Position numbers and translations under genes: made by a program
Notes under the pieces: generated by a model
What the model was told of the DNA's origin: nothing
Database searches by the model: none
Seen by the model: only the letters and a program-made list of their open reading frames with translations
Shown here: one piece after another, positions 26,001 to 37,431 of the stretch
How the letters are laid out: every line of letters begins with the position of its first letter
Numbering within the stretch: position 1 is the stretch's first letter
From: Spizellomyces punctatus DAOM BR117
Taxonomy: Eukaryota; Chytridiomycota; Chytridiomycetes; Spizellomycetales; Spizellomycetaceae
Direction: 5' to 3'
Length of the DNA: 64,000 nt
NCBI RefSeq assembly: GCF_000182565.1
Contig: NW_015971551.1
Location: 337,638-401,637, forward strand

Positions 26001-27560
26001 TTACCAAGAGTAAAGGCTAAAATCCAGTGTTTCACATTTCTCAGTGCGGTCTCGCTTTTGAGGATTCCACCGACTACAATTTCGATTCACCGAATCCTAT
26101 TCCCCGCAACCGCCTTCTCCATTTTCAACCAAAAGTTAAACAACCCGCTGGCCTAGCCCATCTCCTTTCACCCAGCCAAAAGGTTCCGGAAGACGAAAGG
26201 CTGGCCTATCATCTAGCGCGACACATCAAATCACTCGGCCCAAGTTCAAAACTCGCCCGTCTCGATACCAGCAGCGCCGCATTGTGCACCGTTGCGGCGC
26301 ACTACAATGCCACAGGTCGCTATGAGGAAGCGCGACTATACGCCCAAGCCGCTGTATCAGCATCCACTGGTAACTCGTGCCTAGCCGGATTAGCCATGGG
26401 ACAGCTCATTGAGGCTGTCTGTGGGACCATATTTGATGAGACGCAGATGACTTCACTGTATCAACAGGCTGTAGAGATTGTTACCTGGGCATGTGGAATT
26501 GATCATCCGGTATTGATGGCGTTGCATGATAGGGTTGCTGGAGTATATGCGGGGAATGAGAGGTGGGAAGATGCATTGGAATATTACGGGAGAAGTCTAG
26601 GCATTGCAGAAAAAGCTCTGGGGAAGAATCATCTTGTTACGGCTGGGTACTTGGTCAAGGTGGGTCAATTCAAGGAAGGATCATTCGCACGCACTGGAGA
26701 TTACGCATGTATGCTAATATTTTGAAATGCTATAGATTGGTATCATTCATCACACTATCCAAAATCCGGTGATCGCCATCCAACGCTTTACCGAGGCCCT
26801 ACACCTTTATCAGGGACTGAATGCCCCATTGCCATTGCTGGCCCACCTTCACCACCACTTTGCACAACCCCTAGCAGAGCGGGGCGATTTAGATACTGCC
26901 ATCATGCACGCGCAAAGGGCGCGTAAGATGTACGAAAAATGCTTGGGGCAGGCAGACCCCCGAACCGTAGAGACTTATCGGCAGGTCGCAAAGCTTGTTT
27001 TAACTCCGTATGCAGAATACGAGGGTGTTCTGACACCTGTTATTCGAGCGGCTTATAAAGAGGCGATTGGTTGTTATGAAAAGATTTTTAGATACGTAAA
27101 GGGATCTCGTAGTGGGAAGGAATCCGCCTCATTGTTGTTGCCTCTCGGCACACATTCGAGCAATTCCGCCAAGCACCCACCATCACCCCCTCTTCTTGGC
27201 ACTACGTCCCATCCAACACCTATAACCGGCCCACTCATCCAACCTCATCAAATCCCACTCCCGACACATCCCCGCAGCCTGCTTCACAAACTTACGCGCC
27301 AAATTATTTCACTAAAACTGCGTCTTGTGGATTCCCCTCAACATCGGGAAGTCGTCCGTACCCTGCGCGCCGCAAATGTGGACAAGAACCTCGAGGCACA
27401 AGAGGCCAGAGCGGTTGTATTGAGGCTGGCAGCCGTTAGTCCGAGTGTTTACCTGGACGGAGTGCTGGCCAGAATTGAAGAAGAAGATGCGAGTGCTGTT
27501 GAAGAGCTGGGTGTTGTGCTGATGCTGACGGAAGGGGAAGTCGTTGGGTTAGCGGGGTGA
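23099..27560 (+). CDS. PH-domain, Clu-domain and TPR protein
   Basis: Fourteen exons (23099-23384, 23452-23771, 23840-23919, 23978-24024, 24085-24138, 24203-24274, 24342-24599, 24667-24857, 24919-25077, 25151-25505, 25568-25782, 25847-25960, 26045-26659, 26736-27560) sum to 3591 nt, 1196 residues. Residues 8-110 are a pleckstrin-homology domain (HGWVLKKGKTGFITHWRLKY at the start, KGERDDWLAIL in the final helix). A Ser/Arg-rich linker follows. A Clu (clustered mitochondria) domain begins with PWNERYQTLL near residue 290, continues through LFYASNLHALLPMD and a GVNVRYLG/YIRDMAHTEMVARAFK core, and ends around residue 720. TPR-like helices follow (CTVAAHYNATGRYEEARLYA, DRVAGVYAGNERWEDALEYY). Clu proteins bind mRNAs for mitochondrial proteins; the PH domain suggests membrane phosphoinositide targeting. 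The last 120 residues are Pro-rich then helical. Confidence 0.88.
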
Positions 27561-27891
27561 TGAAGATAATTTGTTGGAAGGAAGCGGCGGAAGTAACCTG
27601 GGCCTCAGCAGGATTGAGACCAAACGGGACAGAAAGTCAACTTTTTGAAGAAATATAGAGCGAAAATTGATGGGAATTCTTAATGAATATTAGATGTAAA
27701 GCGGATAGGAAAGTAGAAAGCTTGTAAAACGGGGTTAATTGCCCATAGCGATAATTACATAAAATCACTACTCAACCTTGAACAGACATCCCAACATTAA
27801 AGACAAAACTAAAGGAATTGCTGGAAAAAGTCGTGTGTATCAGTTGTCTAGAATTACTATGTACAAGTTCTTCAAAACGACTAGTTTGAAT
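27561..27891. other. Convergent intergenic spacer
   Basis: 330 bp between two stop codons. AT-rich, presumably 3' untranslated sequence of both genes. Nothing else seen. Confidence 0.4.
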
Positions 27892-29825
27892 CTAAATCCA
27901 TACGTCGCCAGCACATCCATTTTCACCAGCAAATAATCCAGCTCTAACAGCCAAAAACGGCGCAACAGAGCTAACCATAACCAGCAAAATAATTGAAAAC
28001 GCAATACCGGCTCTCAGTCTTGGTACGCCCATCCTAACACAGTCTCCATACGCAACTCCTTTCACAAGGCGTTCTTCCAGGATGCAGCACCCGAGGTGAA
28101 CTAGCACACAAACGAGTAGCGACACACCGCTCCTCCAGAAAATTTCTATTTTTGTAAACATACTTATACCGCCCCGTTTAAGATCACAGACTGCGTCTGT
28201 GGATATATTTGGTTGGTAAGGGTGCGAGCTAACAGTGGAGAAACAGATTGTGGCAACTAGAGCTGATAAACGAGCGAGAGCATCAGCAACCATACGGGAA
28301 ATGCGCTCGCGCGCCCACCATATGTTGGCCGTACTGAGTTGGCTCTGGAGGATAACGGGGGATGCTGGAACTGACTGCTGTGACTGAACCGAATGTCTCG
28401 ATTTTCGAGATTGGGATTTACTTGCTCTCTGGGGGGATGCATCTACACTCCGTTTGTCCTCTTCTTCCATATTCGTACTCAGAACTTTTTGCACATGTTC
28501 GCTTTCCTCCTCGACAATCCGCTCTTTCACAGCATGCTCTCCGCTCGCCGACCATAGTCCTGCTATCCATCTCCTACGCCTCTCTGCCTCTAAAGTCCTC
28601 CAAATCATTTCCAATCCACCATCTGCAATGGTTGCAAGAAAGAAACTGATCTTTGACGGTCCGCGGAGCATGTTCATCAGACCCACAACACTGTAATGGG
28701 CATCATACCCAAGGTGACGGAGATACATCATGTTTTCCGGGGCTTGGTCAAGATATGTTCCTAACGCAGGTGTAAAGGCCACATAGCCGTGTAAAAGGAT
28801 GTGTCTAACAATGGGGTAAATCAGTCCGTTGAAAATCACATTAAGGGCTTGGGAGCCAATGCTGCTTGTCGCAGATCCTGCAAGGTACGTTGCTCCACAA
28901 AAGAGGAGCCTGTTTTTTGACCATCTTTCGCGATCAGTCTAACTAGGTCATCAAGAGTAGCCACAAATGAAACCCACCAAGAAGCGGCTGCAAAAAAGGT
29001 ATAGCTAACACACTCTAAGAGCGCTCTCGGAATTCGTACGCGCATCGGGAGGTTTCTCAGATGGGCGTTGAACGCGATAAAGTAACCGGCGCAGATTGTC
29101 CCCACTGGGAACATGATCAACGAAACCGCCACAGGAACATTCGTGACATAAGTCCCAAATCCCCAAAAAATGAGCAACTCTCCGCTGAAAAATACTACAG
29201 TAGTGATGATGCGTACTCTCCAAGGACTTGGTTGCCCAAGGAGAGCTAATCCTGTCAAAAGAGTCGGGCTGAGGTTTCTAAATGGTATTGTGAGCTTTTC
29301 CCAATACGTCAGATAATCAGCAATCGTGTCCGAACCTCACCTTGGTAGCCACCAAGCCCACCCAGCCCAAAGAAGCTGCGCCCTTCTGCGCTGTTGCTCT
29401 TCCGACCGATCAAAATGGTACACTTTCCCAATCCAGGCACAAACAATGACAATTGTAATAGGGATGCTCAATAAAATTGCACTCAAGCCTACTTTCGCAA
29501 GACATAGACCGATACCAGATATTGAAGGTCCCCAGGGAACAAATGACGGCGGCCCGGTTGTAGTAGTCATGGTGGTACCCCCTCCAGCAGATGTCGATCC
29601 ACGAAGTATCGTTCCCAGGGCTGTCTCATTTGAGAAGGGATTTAATTTCAGTTTCTTCTTCAAAAGGGATCGAGTTAAACTGGAACAGTTTTCCGGTCGT
29701 GTCAGAGTTGGTATAGAGGACCCCTCAGTCGGGAACTTTGCAATAGCGAGTTGACTAGTCTTTATGGTGGCCACCCCTTCTTCAAGCTTTGTAGCGGGTG
29801 CGTCATTTTGTGCACAGGGTAGCAT
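27892..29825 (-). CDS. Unrecognised polytopic membrane protein
   Basis: Proposed exons 29341-29825, 28922-29277 and 27892-28877 give 608 residues. The first intron is well supported (AG|GTGAGG..TTTAG). The second (28878-28921) has a weak GTCAAA donor but restores frame. The N-terminal 100 residues are polar. About seven hydrophobic helices follow, including VGLSAILLSIPITIVIVCAWIG, TTVVFFSGELLIFWGFGTYV, VSLIMFPVGTICAGYFIAF, CVSYTFFAAASWWVSFV and, near the end, AGIAFSIILLVMVSSVAPFL. A Ser/Arg/Glu-rich cytosolic loop (about 28370-28530) separates the later helices. No transporter or receptor signature is recognised. It is divergent from the POM152-type gene. Confidence 0.6.
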
Positions 29826-30320
29826 AGACAGCGAACGTTCTGCTGGTAAGTATAACGTTCACAGCTGGGAGAACTATCAAAGTTAAGCAAGGCTACCTCA
29901 AAAGCAGAAGACACGAAGGGTCCTCTTATAATGTTGTTATTTGTATTTGGGCGTGATGCCAACAAAAGTTTAGCTTTTTGCAAACAATAACCTGGAAATA
30001 TGATATTTACCCATGGAGGAAGTTCACCAGCTCGATGGGGCGTGTTTATTGAGTATTCAAGTATTCATATCTCTATTTAAGGTCGGCATACCCTCCTGGA
30101 TCCTCAAAACCCCGACGGAGAGACGATCGGATTACGAGATCCTCGGCTCACGTGCGTGACCATGCCTACAGTGGCACAGTTCCAAAGTCTAAGATGCACT
30201 ACGAATGTGACAGCTCCGCACGCTCTTCCTTCACAACTTAAACGTAGATCAGGCCGAATGAAACAACGATAAAGACTTGCGGAAAGCAAAAAGTTCACAA
30301 ATTATTGACTCCAGGCTATA
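29826..30320. other. Divergent promoter region, 0.5 kb
   Basis: Lies between the start codons of the membrane protein (-) and the nucleoporin (+). No supported gene or specific element beyond AT-rich patches at 29980-30080. Confidence 0.4.
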
Positions 30321-33300
30321 ATGCGGGTGGACGCCGTTACCAAACGGCAATTTGCATTTGCGGTCCTGGTTGGGATCTGGGGCCTCAAGATTCACCATGT
30401 CATCTTGCACCTCAAGGGGACGCAAATTCTTAGTCATGTGCACCTGGGAACATGGTGTCTCTTGGACACTCTGTACTTCTTTGGCCTCTGGTTGCTGAGA
30501 ATCGAATGGCTGGACTTTCGTTTTATCGTTTGCGCGGCGTTGACCTTTGCATCTTGCATGATTGATATGGGACTCGCGGGCCTAGTTGTAAGTACTGTGA
30601 TAGAAGCGGGAGGAACTGGAACAAAAATGATAGTATAGGGAAGATTGGGTACTTTTCTTAGTGATCATAATAACATTTTGGCACACTCTGGGTTTTAGAC
30701 TGAACGAACCGCTCAAGATACCTTCACTGGGCGATATAGACAACCTGGTGTCGTGGATCATCCACACATTCGAGCAGGTATTCAAATGCCGACTTGATGT
30801 ATTGAAAATTTAGCGTGTGAACGCTAACGTACTTCACTGGAACAGACATCTTCAATGAGTCGCATCTATTGGGATCTCATGTCGTGCACGTCCTTCCCCC
30901 TACCTTCGCAAAGATTAATCCCAATGCATCAGCATTTTGCTTGGGGTTCACTGAAAAATCTGCCGATATCCCGGTAAAAATAAAAGGAACCCCACCATGG
31001 AAGATTTCCTATGAGTACTACGGTTTCGACGGGAGTTACCGGCTCTTTGACAACATTACCGTTGAAGGTTCAGGTCCTGTCCCAGCTACCGTCAGTAAGA
31101 AGGAAACCAGGATTGGAGTATATACGATTCCTGCTGATAAGCCAGGAATCTATCGTCTCGTGTCTGTAAGGGAAAAGCGACATAAGCTGGAGGATGAGGG
31201 CAAAGTGCTGCAACCGGACATGGTTGAGGTGGTACAGTGTCCTCAGGCTCGGCTGGTTGTACCACCAAAGGACAGCGGGAAGGAGGCAGTGGACAGATGT
31301 GTCGATCAAACATATTCGCTCAACATTCTCCTGTCTGGTACTCCTCCGTTCACTGCTTGGTACCTTCGGAAAATCGGGCCGACACCTTCGCTAGTTATGA
31401 TTGAGAGTGGAGAACAAGATGGAAAACAAGAAGGGAAGATAAAATCGTCGCGCACTATACCCCACGATGTGCTGAAACGATTGCTAGCTGCTCGGACACG
31501 CGACATATCGTTGCCTGTTGAAGTCAAGGTAGAAGAAGCAACGGAGTACTTGCACAAAATTGTAGAGGTCACAGACGGGCGTAACAATAGTGTCATTTTT
31601 CCGCCAACAAGTGAACGTGACGTGCCCGTAACTGGTCATGTCGTGAAGGCAGATCGCTCTGGGGACTCTTTCCTTTTAAGGGGCCATTCACTGCCGTCGG
31701 CCCGCTTCGATCGGTGCGAGTCCGTCAGAATACGGAGCGGATTCGAACACGAAGGTGCTACCATAAATATTCTATTGACGGGAGTCGGGCCTTGGCAACT
31801 TCGATACGCTAGATCTGCATCGGAGGAGAACGCAGTTGCTGGCAAATTCGAGAGCGAGAAGACAGTTAAAGATATCCAGAATCCCCAGTTCAACCTTGTC
31901 GTTCACGAGCCTGGCGTCTATGTCTTGCTCTCCGTTTCTGACAAATACTGTTCTGGTGTCACTGAGCTTCCCGCTACATGCATTGTTCAAAAAACACTAC
32001 CGCCTCAGATTTCCATCTCGGCTCAGCCAATTATGCAAGAATGTTTCGGGGCGACTGGCATGGATGTGAATTTCTCCATGACGGGCGAGCCGCCATTCTG
32101 GGTGGAGCTTCAAGTAGTCAATAAGGTTACTGGAAAGCGTGCAGTGGAACGGAAAGACTTTTCTAAAGCACTGCACACATTAAGAATGCAGCCACAGGAA
32201 CCTGGTGAATATGAATATGTTTTTTTGAAGGTGAGTCTCCAGGGATCTTTGCATGCATAATTTGCATTGTGGGTTCACATGTCATGTTATCGGTAGATTG
32301 GTGACGCGGTCTACACAATGGGAGTTCCCGTGGAGGGCATAAGCTTTAAGCAGGTCATTCACACGCCGTCGAGAGTGTCCGTCGTCTCGGCAGACGGTAA
32401 ACGGTGTATTGGAGATTCTGCTAAGGTTGAAGTGAGCCTAGCGGGAGAGCCCCCATGGTCGCTGTCGTACGAAATTACGAGGGGAACAACCAAGACGCAA
32501 TACACGAAGTCGAATATCACTCAAGACAGAATCGTTATTGAGACACCGACGTTGGATAGCCCTGGGACATATGTTGTGGACCTGACAGGTACGCTCGCCG
32601 TGGGTCAATGTGTGTAGGGGTATCGTCATCCTTATTTTCTTTTTCAAACAGAAATTAGGGACGGAAATGGTTGTGTAGCACCGGTGCCGACCGACCCAAT
32701 AGCAATCGAGGTACTATCGCAGCGACCTAGCGCTCACTTCCATTGCCCGAAGCCTATTCATTTCCTGGAAAACGACCGAGCAAAGATTCCTGTCGTAGTA
32801 TCAGGACAGTAAGTTACGACTAAATCTGTTGGGTGATATACACGTCCACATGTTAACCTAATTCACTCTGCAGTGGAAAGTACATGCTAAAGTATAAGAG
32901 GGCTGCCCCTCCTGGCGCTGAATATACCATTACTGGGGACAGAACTATTGAAGGCGTCACTGTGAGTAAAAGTTGCCCTCTCGAATGGTGCCATCAGGGT
33001 TGACTAAACCCTTTCAAAGATCTCGGAGCCAGGAATATATGAGTTGACAGCATTTAATGACGCCTATTGTTCGGGAAGAGTTGTAGAACCAACTAAATGC
33101 CAAGGTGGGCTTGAGCGTACTAAGTTTCAAAAAGTCGGGAAGCTCATTTGATATCTCCTTTTCTAGCCTTCACGATCCCAAAACCGAAGCTGGAGATACC
33201 TCCAACTGAATATGAAATTGCTGCAGATCATACTCTTCAGCGTAAAGCCGTTTGCGAGAACTCACCTGACAGGCTGGAATTGCACTTGAACGGGACACCT

Positions 33301-34581
33301 CCTTTTACGATATTCTACACACATGAGTGGCAGTCTCCGAGCAAGGAACGCACCGAGTCGAAAAAGACAGCAATCAGCGAATACGAAAACCGTGTCGCAC
33401 AGCAGTTTGCGAGGATCAGCTTGGTCACGGACAAACCGGGACGTCATATCTACAAGTTCACTGGAATTGCGGATGGTAATTACCAAACGCGGATTCCTCT
33501 TCACCACCAAAACGTTTTGCAACAGGTCCACGAGAGACCAAAGGCAGTGTTTTTGGATGAGGCTCAACGGACGTTCCAATGCATAGCGACCGAAACTGAT
33601 ACTGAACTGCGAATTCAACTGACTGGAAGTCCTCCTTTCAACCTTCAAGTCTACCGCAAGCATCCGTCATCGTCGGACCCCGAGATTCTCAATTTACAAG
33701 TCAATACGACATTGTTCACCTACCGTCCTGAGAAGCCAACCATCATAGGACGGTATGTTTATACCATCAAATCCATCTCTGATCGAACCGGATGCGAATC
33801 GGTATATGAAGGCACGGAACCCGGAGCCCAAGTCACAGTTCAAGTAACGGATATGGCCCGAATTACAATGGAGCACGAACAAAAGGTGACATGCGTCGGT
33901 GACATGCTGTCGTACACACTGGAAGGAACGGCCCCTTTTACCATTGGATATCAATGGAATGGTGTGTCCAAACCAGATATTACAGTCAATGACCCTGTGT
34001 TGATGCTGCTTGCCGCTGAATCCGGTTTTGTGAATGTGACACGGGTTTGTAATGCCATGAAGTGCTGTTATCAACCTCCTGGAGGGCTTGTCAAGGAAGT
34101 AAATCCCTTGCCAAGAGCGATTGTGGATGGGGGAATTGATATCATTGATGACATTCGAGAAGGTGTGACTCTCATTATTGCTTGAATGGATGCGAATGAT
34201 TTGGTGACTCACGTTATTCGATGCTTCCTAGGTGATGAGTCGGTGATAGGAGTAGAGTTTGAAGGAACTGCTCCTTTCAGTTTCCGATATACCCGCACAC
34301 CGTTGCTAGATCCTGAGGTTCAGCGACGAGACCCCGACGAGTCATTTACGATTGAGAATATATTTAGCAATAAGGTGAGAAGATACGTGGTAGACTTCAT
34401 GTCGGACCGGATTTCTAATTAGCAACGATTCTTGTCTTCCCAGTACCTACTCACTACGGATAAAGAAGGCCTTTTCCGCGTTACTTGGGTGAAAGACCGG
34501 TTCTGTGAGTTCCCTCCGAAAAAATGGGCCGATCCAAAAGCTGCAAATGTACTTTTGAGAGGGAGCAAGAAGCGAGATTAG
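30321..34581 (+). CDS. POM152: POM152-type nuclear pore membrane nucleoporin
   Basis: Ten exons (30321-30587, 30699-30777, 30846-32230, 32297-32588, 32652-32808, 32874-32961, 33020-33104, 33167-34162, 34232-34374, 34444-34581) sum to 3630 nt, 1209 residues, all in phase. The N-terminal 90 residues hold the hydrophobic segments (FAFAVLVGIWGLKIHHVIL, TLYFFGLWLL, FIVCAALTFASCMIDMG). The HVLPPTFAKINPNASAFCL junction precedes about ten Ig-like domains in the perinuclear space, each marked by a G-x-x-P-F/W strand: KGTPPWKISYEYYG, SGTPPFTAW, TGVGPWQLRY, TGEPPFWVEL, AGEPPWSLSY, NGTPPFTIFY, TGSPPFNLQVY, EGTAPFTIGYQ and EGTAPFSFRY. The EDIREG motif before the last domain also matches the yeast protein. 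POM152 anchors the pore membrane ring. The cytosolic N-terminus before the first helix is much shorter than in yeast; an in-frame TGA lies just upstream of the chosen ATG. Confidence 0.93.
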
Positions 34582-36351
34582 GCGATGTATATTCGTAGAC
34601 ATTGTACTTTGGTGGGCGGTTGTTTATGGTTTGCATATAATTTTGACCATTGCTTTGGTGGTGCATGTTGAGATGGGTATTATATATAGGACGATGTGAG
34701 ATATTTATGACCATAAAGCATGGTATTCATGTGGGCTAGCGAAAGGATGGCACGCCGTGAAATATGGCGCATGCAAACTTTTACTCTTTGATATAAATTG
34801 CTCTACTCCTTTCGTTCCAGGAGGCCTTATGCGAACAGCGGAGGGAGCTGTTCCATACAATGCGCGGACAAAGCCAAGTTTCAACGATTTGTGACTATTC
34901 ATCTATGCGCTGCATATCCGATCTTAACTTGCAAAGACCACCGAGCACCGAATCTTGGCGCTCTTGCTTTGCTCAAACCAGCTGCGAGTTCACTGGACAC
35001 TGAAGAATATTTCCGTCGGCAGGACACCTAGACACTATCCAATACATCGATGTACTGATACTATCGATGGAGTCTGTAGGTGACCATACAAGTGGTCGAA
35101 CCAAGCCCGCCCCAGAACCATGCTCCCCAACACCAAGCCTCCCAAAGCCAAGGCACAACTTGTAATGGCTGTGGAAAAGCCGTGTCATTTGGAAAGTCAA
35201 GGAGCTACGATTGTGCTAGAAAGGGTGTGCGAAGAGCATCCTTCTCGTTTTTTTGGGACTGCTGTGGAGCAGTTCCTTCTTGTAAAAAGTACATTGGGGT
35301 GATTGTGACCAGGAATGAACCAACGCAGGGTTCCTTTTTTTCAAAGAGACACTCGTCCCTGCTCGTAGAACCCTTTGAATTTCATCGCCCTTCTCGCCAT
35401 TGTCATCTCACAAGTTTCCTGAGGCTTTTACTTTTCCAAGGTTCCAATTGTCGAAAAGAAGGGTAACTTTCTCCCGTTCATCGGGATAATCCTTTCAAAG
35501 CCAATTGCTATTTTAGAGTCGATCTGGTTAACAAAAGAATACAGGGACCAATATATATGCGATGGGTAACGTGCTTTTGGACTGCTGACGGTTGATGATG
35601 TAGCGACGCAACGAACAGCAAATGGCTTTTTGTCGCTCCCGACTTTTCTGTTTTTTATATCATGTCCCGGGTCGTCCGCCTTTGCCGCAGTCTCCGATAT
35701 GCATCATAATGATGGGATGGGGGGTTGCCGTCATGAAATTCCTTCTTTCTTGGCAGTTTTTTCTGTCAATAATATTCTGGAAAGAACATGTCAAATGATA
35801 GGAACCCTAAAACAAAACACAGTTAGTCATGATGGATGGCATGCATCGTTGAGCGGCATTTATAAGATCATTGCATTGGGGGAGTTACGAAAAAAAAGGG
35901 GGAATAAGGAACAGTTTAAACAAAGAAAAAGCCTTTTCGTCTCGTCATCCTCCCTCGTTTTTCAGCCGTCGGGGCCGGGGGGGTTCCAGACTCCCGTCGG
36001 GCATCATTTTGTCCTGAGCATCTCACGAGTTTCCTCTCGTCGCTCTGACCTATTCTCTCCCCTTCGATCCCTGCTGACTTCCTTATCGTATCCAGAGTCG
36101 TATGCAGGTAACGTATGCATATACTCGTCGAACCTTCCGCACAATTTCATCTCAACTGTCAAGTGATCCCTTCCTATATATAGTTTATCTCTCTCTTTGG
36201 GTCAACTCAAATGAGTTGGTGCGTCGGGTCTTTAAAAAACTGGCTTTCATGTGCCGACCTAGATTTCGCAGTCTGTGCTGTTTGAACCAAGATACTCCTG
36301 CTACAGGATCTCTTTGCGGCACTCTCCTGCCGGACCTCCAAGACCTGCCAC
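34582..36351. other. Intergenic, 1.77 kb, long promoter of the C2H2 gene
   Basis: No supported gene. The short open frames here have low-complexity or implausible products. The right half is pyrimidine-rich (35930-36070) and contains a TATA-like element at 36175. Confidence 0.4.
36175..36183 (+). promoter_or_regulatory. TATA-like element
   Basis: TATATATAG lies 169 nt upstream of the start codon of the C2H2 gene, followed by a CT-rich stretch as often seen near fungal transcription starts. This is a consensus match only. Confidence 0.35.
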
Positions 36352-37431
36352 ATGCTACGTCTCAGCACTTCAACAAAAGTCATCAGCGGACATACGCAAC
36401 AGTCACCAACTGAGCTCATTCCATCGCTGCAAAAGCCGTTGCTCAACGTCATGCCCGGTATCTCCTCCGCGGTCGTATATGACAACATTGCACCTGTCAA
36501 CCCAGCAATGGACGGGATCATGTGCAGCGCAGGTCATCCGAACGATTTCTATGAATTGGAAGATGGTGGAAATGACTTTCAAGTTTTCTGGGTGGCTGGT
36601 AATAATGGAAAGATGGACGGCCAGAACATGATCGGTTTTGCAGATGGTTCTGCTGTGGGGTATGAATATGAGTATCCACGTCCAACAGACTCAGTGTTGC
36701 AGGATGGCATGGATGAAACAAACAGCACGATGAATCTTGCACCGAAAATCGGCCTCGATAATGTGCATGATGGCGAGAGTCAGATATATCATCTGCCACC
36801 TGATTCCTCTCCGTGGACCTCAGTACCTCAACATTCTGCGACGCATGATGGATGCAGCAACACTCCCGCACCCTCCACACCGACGTTATTTTCGCCCCTT
36901 TCCGATCTCCAGTTCCCTTTCGCTGCCGTCCAGCACTTTTCACTCTCACCATCGCTGGATCCCACCATCTCCATTATCAAGCACTCAAATACGCCTCATC
37001 ATGGGGCTAGCCCCACCAATACTTCCCTGGCGCTCCGAAGAAGCACCCGCCGACGCAAACCTCCAAGCCAATCGTCATCCAACTCTCCGCGCTTCAGATG
37101 TCCTATTTTATCTTGCTCCAAAACTTTCTCCCGCCGTTTTAACTTAACCGCCCACCTCCGCACTCATGATCCGCAACGACCACGTCCCTTCAATTGTGAT
37201 CAATGCCCTAGCACATTTGTCCGCGCTCACGATTTGCTACGACATGCCAGCGTTCACAGCAACAACAAACCTTATTCTTGCCCTATATGTGAGACAAGGT
37301 TCACAAGAATGGATGCACTTAGGCGTCACGAAAAGATGGCAAAGTGTGCCTCGGGAACGAAGCGAAAAGATAGCGCGGTGGGATTATGTGAGGAATTCGA
37401 GGTGAAAGAAGAGGAGGATTTCCCTACCTGA
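36352..37431 (+). CDS. C2H2 zinc finger transcription factor
   Basis: A single exon gives 359 residues. Three consecutive fingers sit at the C-terminus: Cys250-x4-Cys255-x12-His268-x3-His272, Cys282-x2-Cys285-x12-His298-x3-His302, and Cys310-x2-Cys313-x12-His326-x5-Cys332. The last is of C2HC type. The KTFSRRFNLTAHLRTH helix, the linkers and a preceding basic patch (LRRSTRRRKPP) support nuclear DNA binding. The layout (three terminal fingers, long Ser/Pro-rich and acidic N-terminus) resembles Crz1/Msn2-style fungal regulators, but the specific orthologue is not evident. The C-terminal tail is acidic (EEFEVKEEEDFPT). The N-terminal 230 residues are likely a disordered activation region. Confidence 0.88.
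   Translation: MLRLSTSTKVISGHTQQSPTELIPSLQKPLLNVMPGISSAVVYDNIAPVNPAMDGIMCSAGHPNDFYELEDGGNDFQVFWVAGNNGKMDGQNMIGFADGSAVGYEYEYPRPTDSVLQDGMDETNSTMNLAPKIGLDNVHDGESQIYHLPPDSSPWTSVPQHSATHDGCSNTPAPSTPTLFSPLSDLQFPFAAVQHFSLSPSLDPTISIIKHSNTPHHGASPTNTSLALRRSTRRRKPPSQSSSNSPRFRCPILSCSKTFSRRFNLTAHLRTHDPQRPRPFNCDQCPSTFVRAHDLLRHASVHSNNKPYSCPICETRFTRMDALRRHEKMAKCASGTKRKDSAVGLCEEFEVKEEEDFPT

Noticed and set aside
35080-36166. Several overlapping plus-strand frames of 100-180 residues
   Set aside because: No protein-like composition, no splice-compatible neighbours, and the frames run through pyrimidine-rich promoter sequence.
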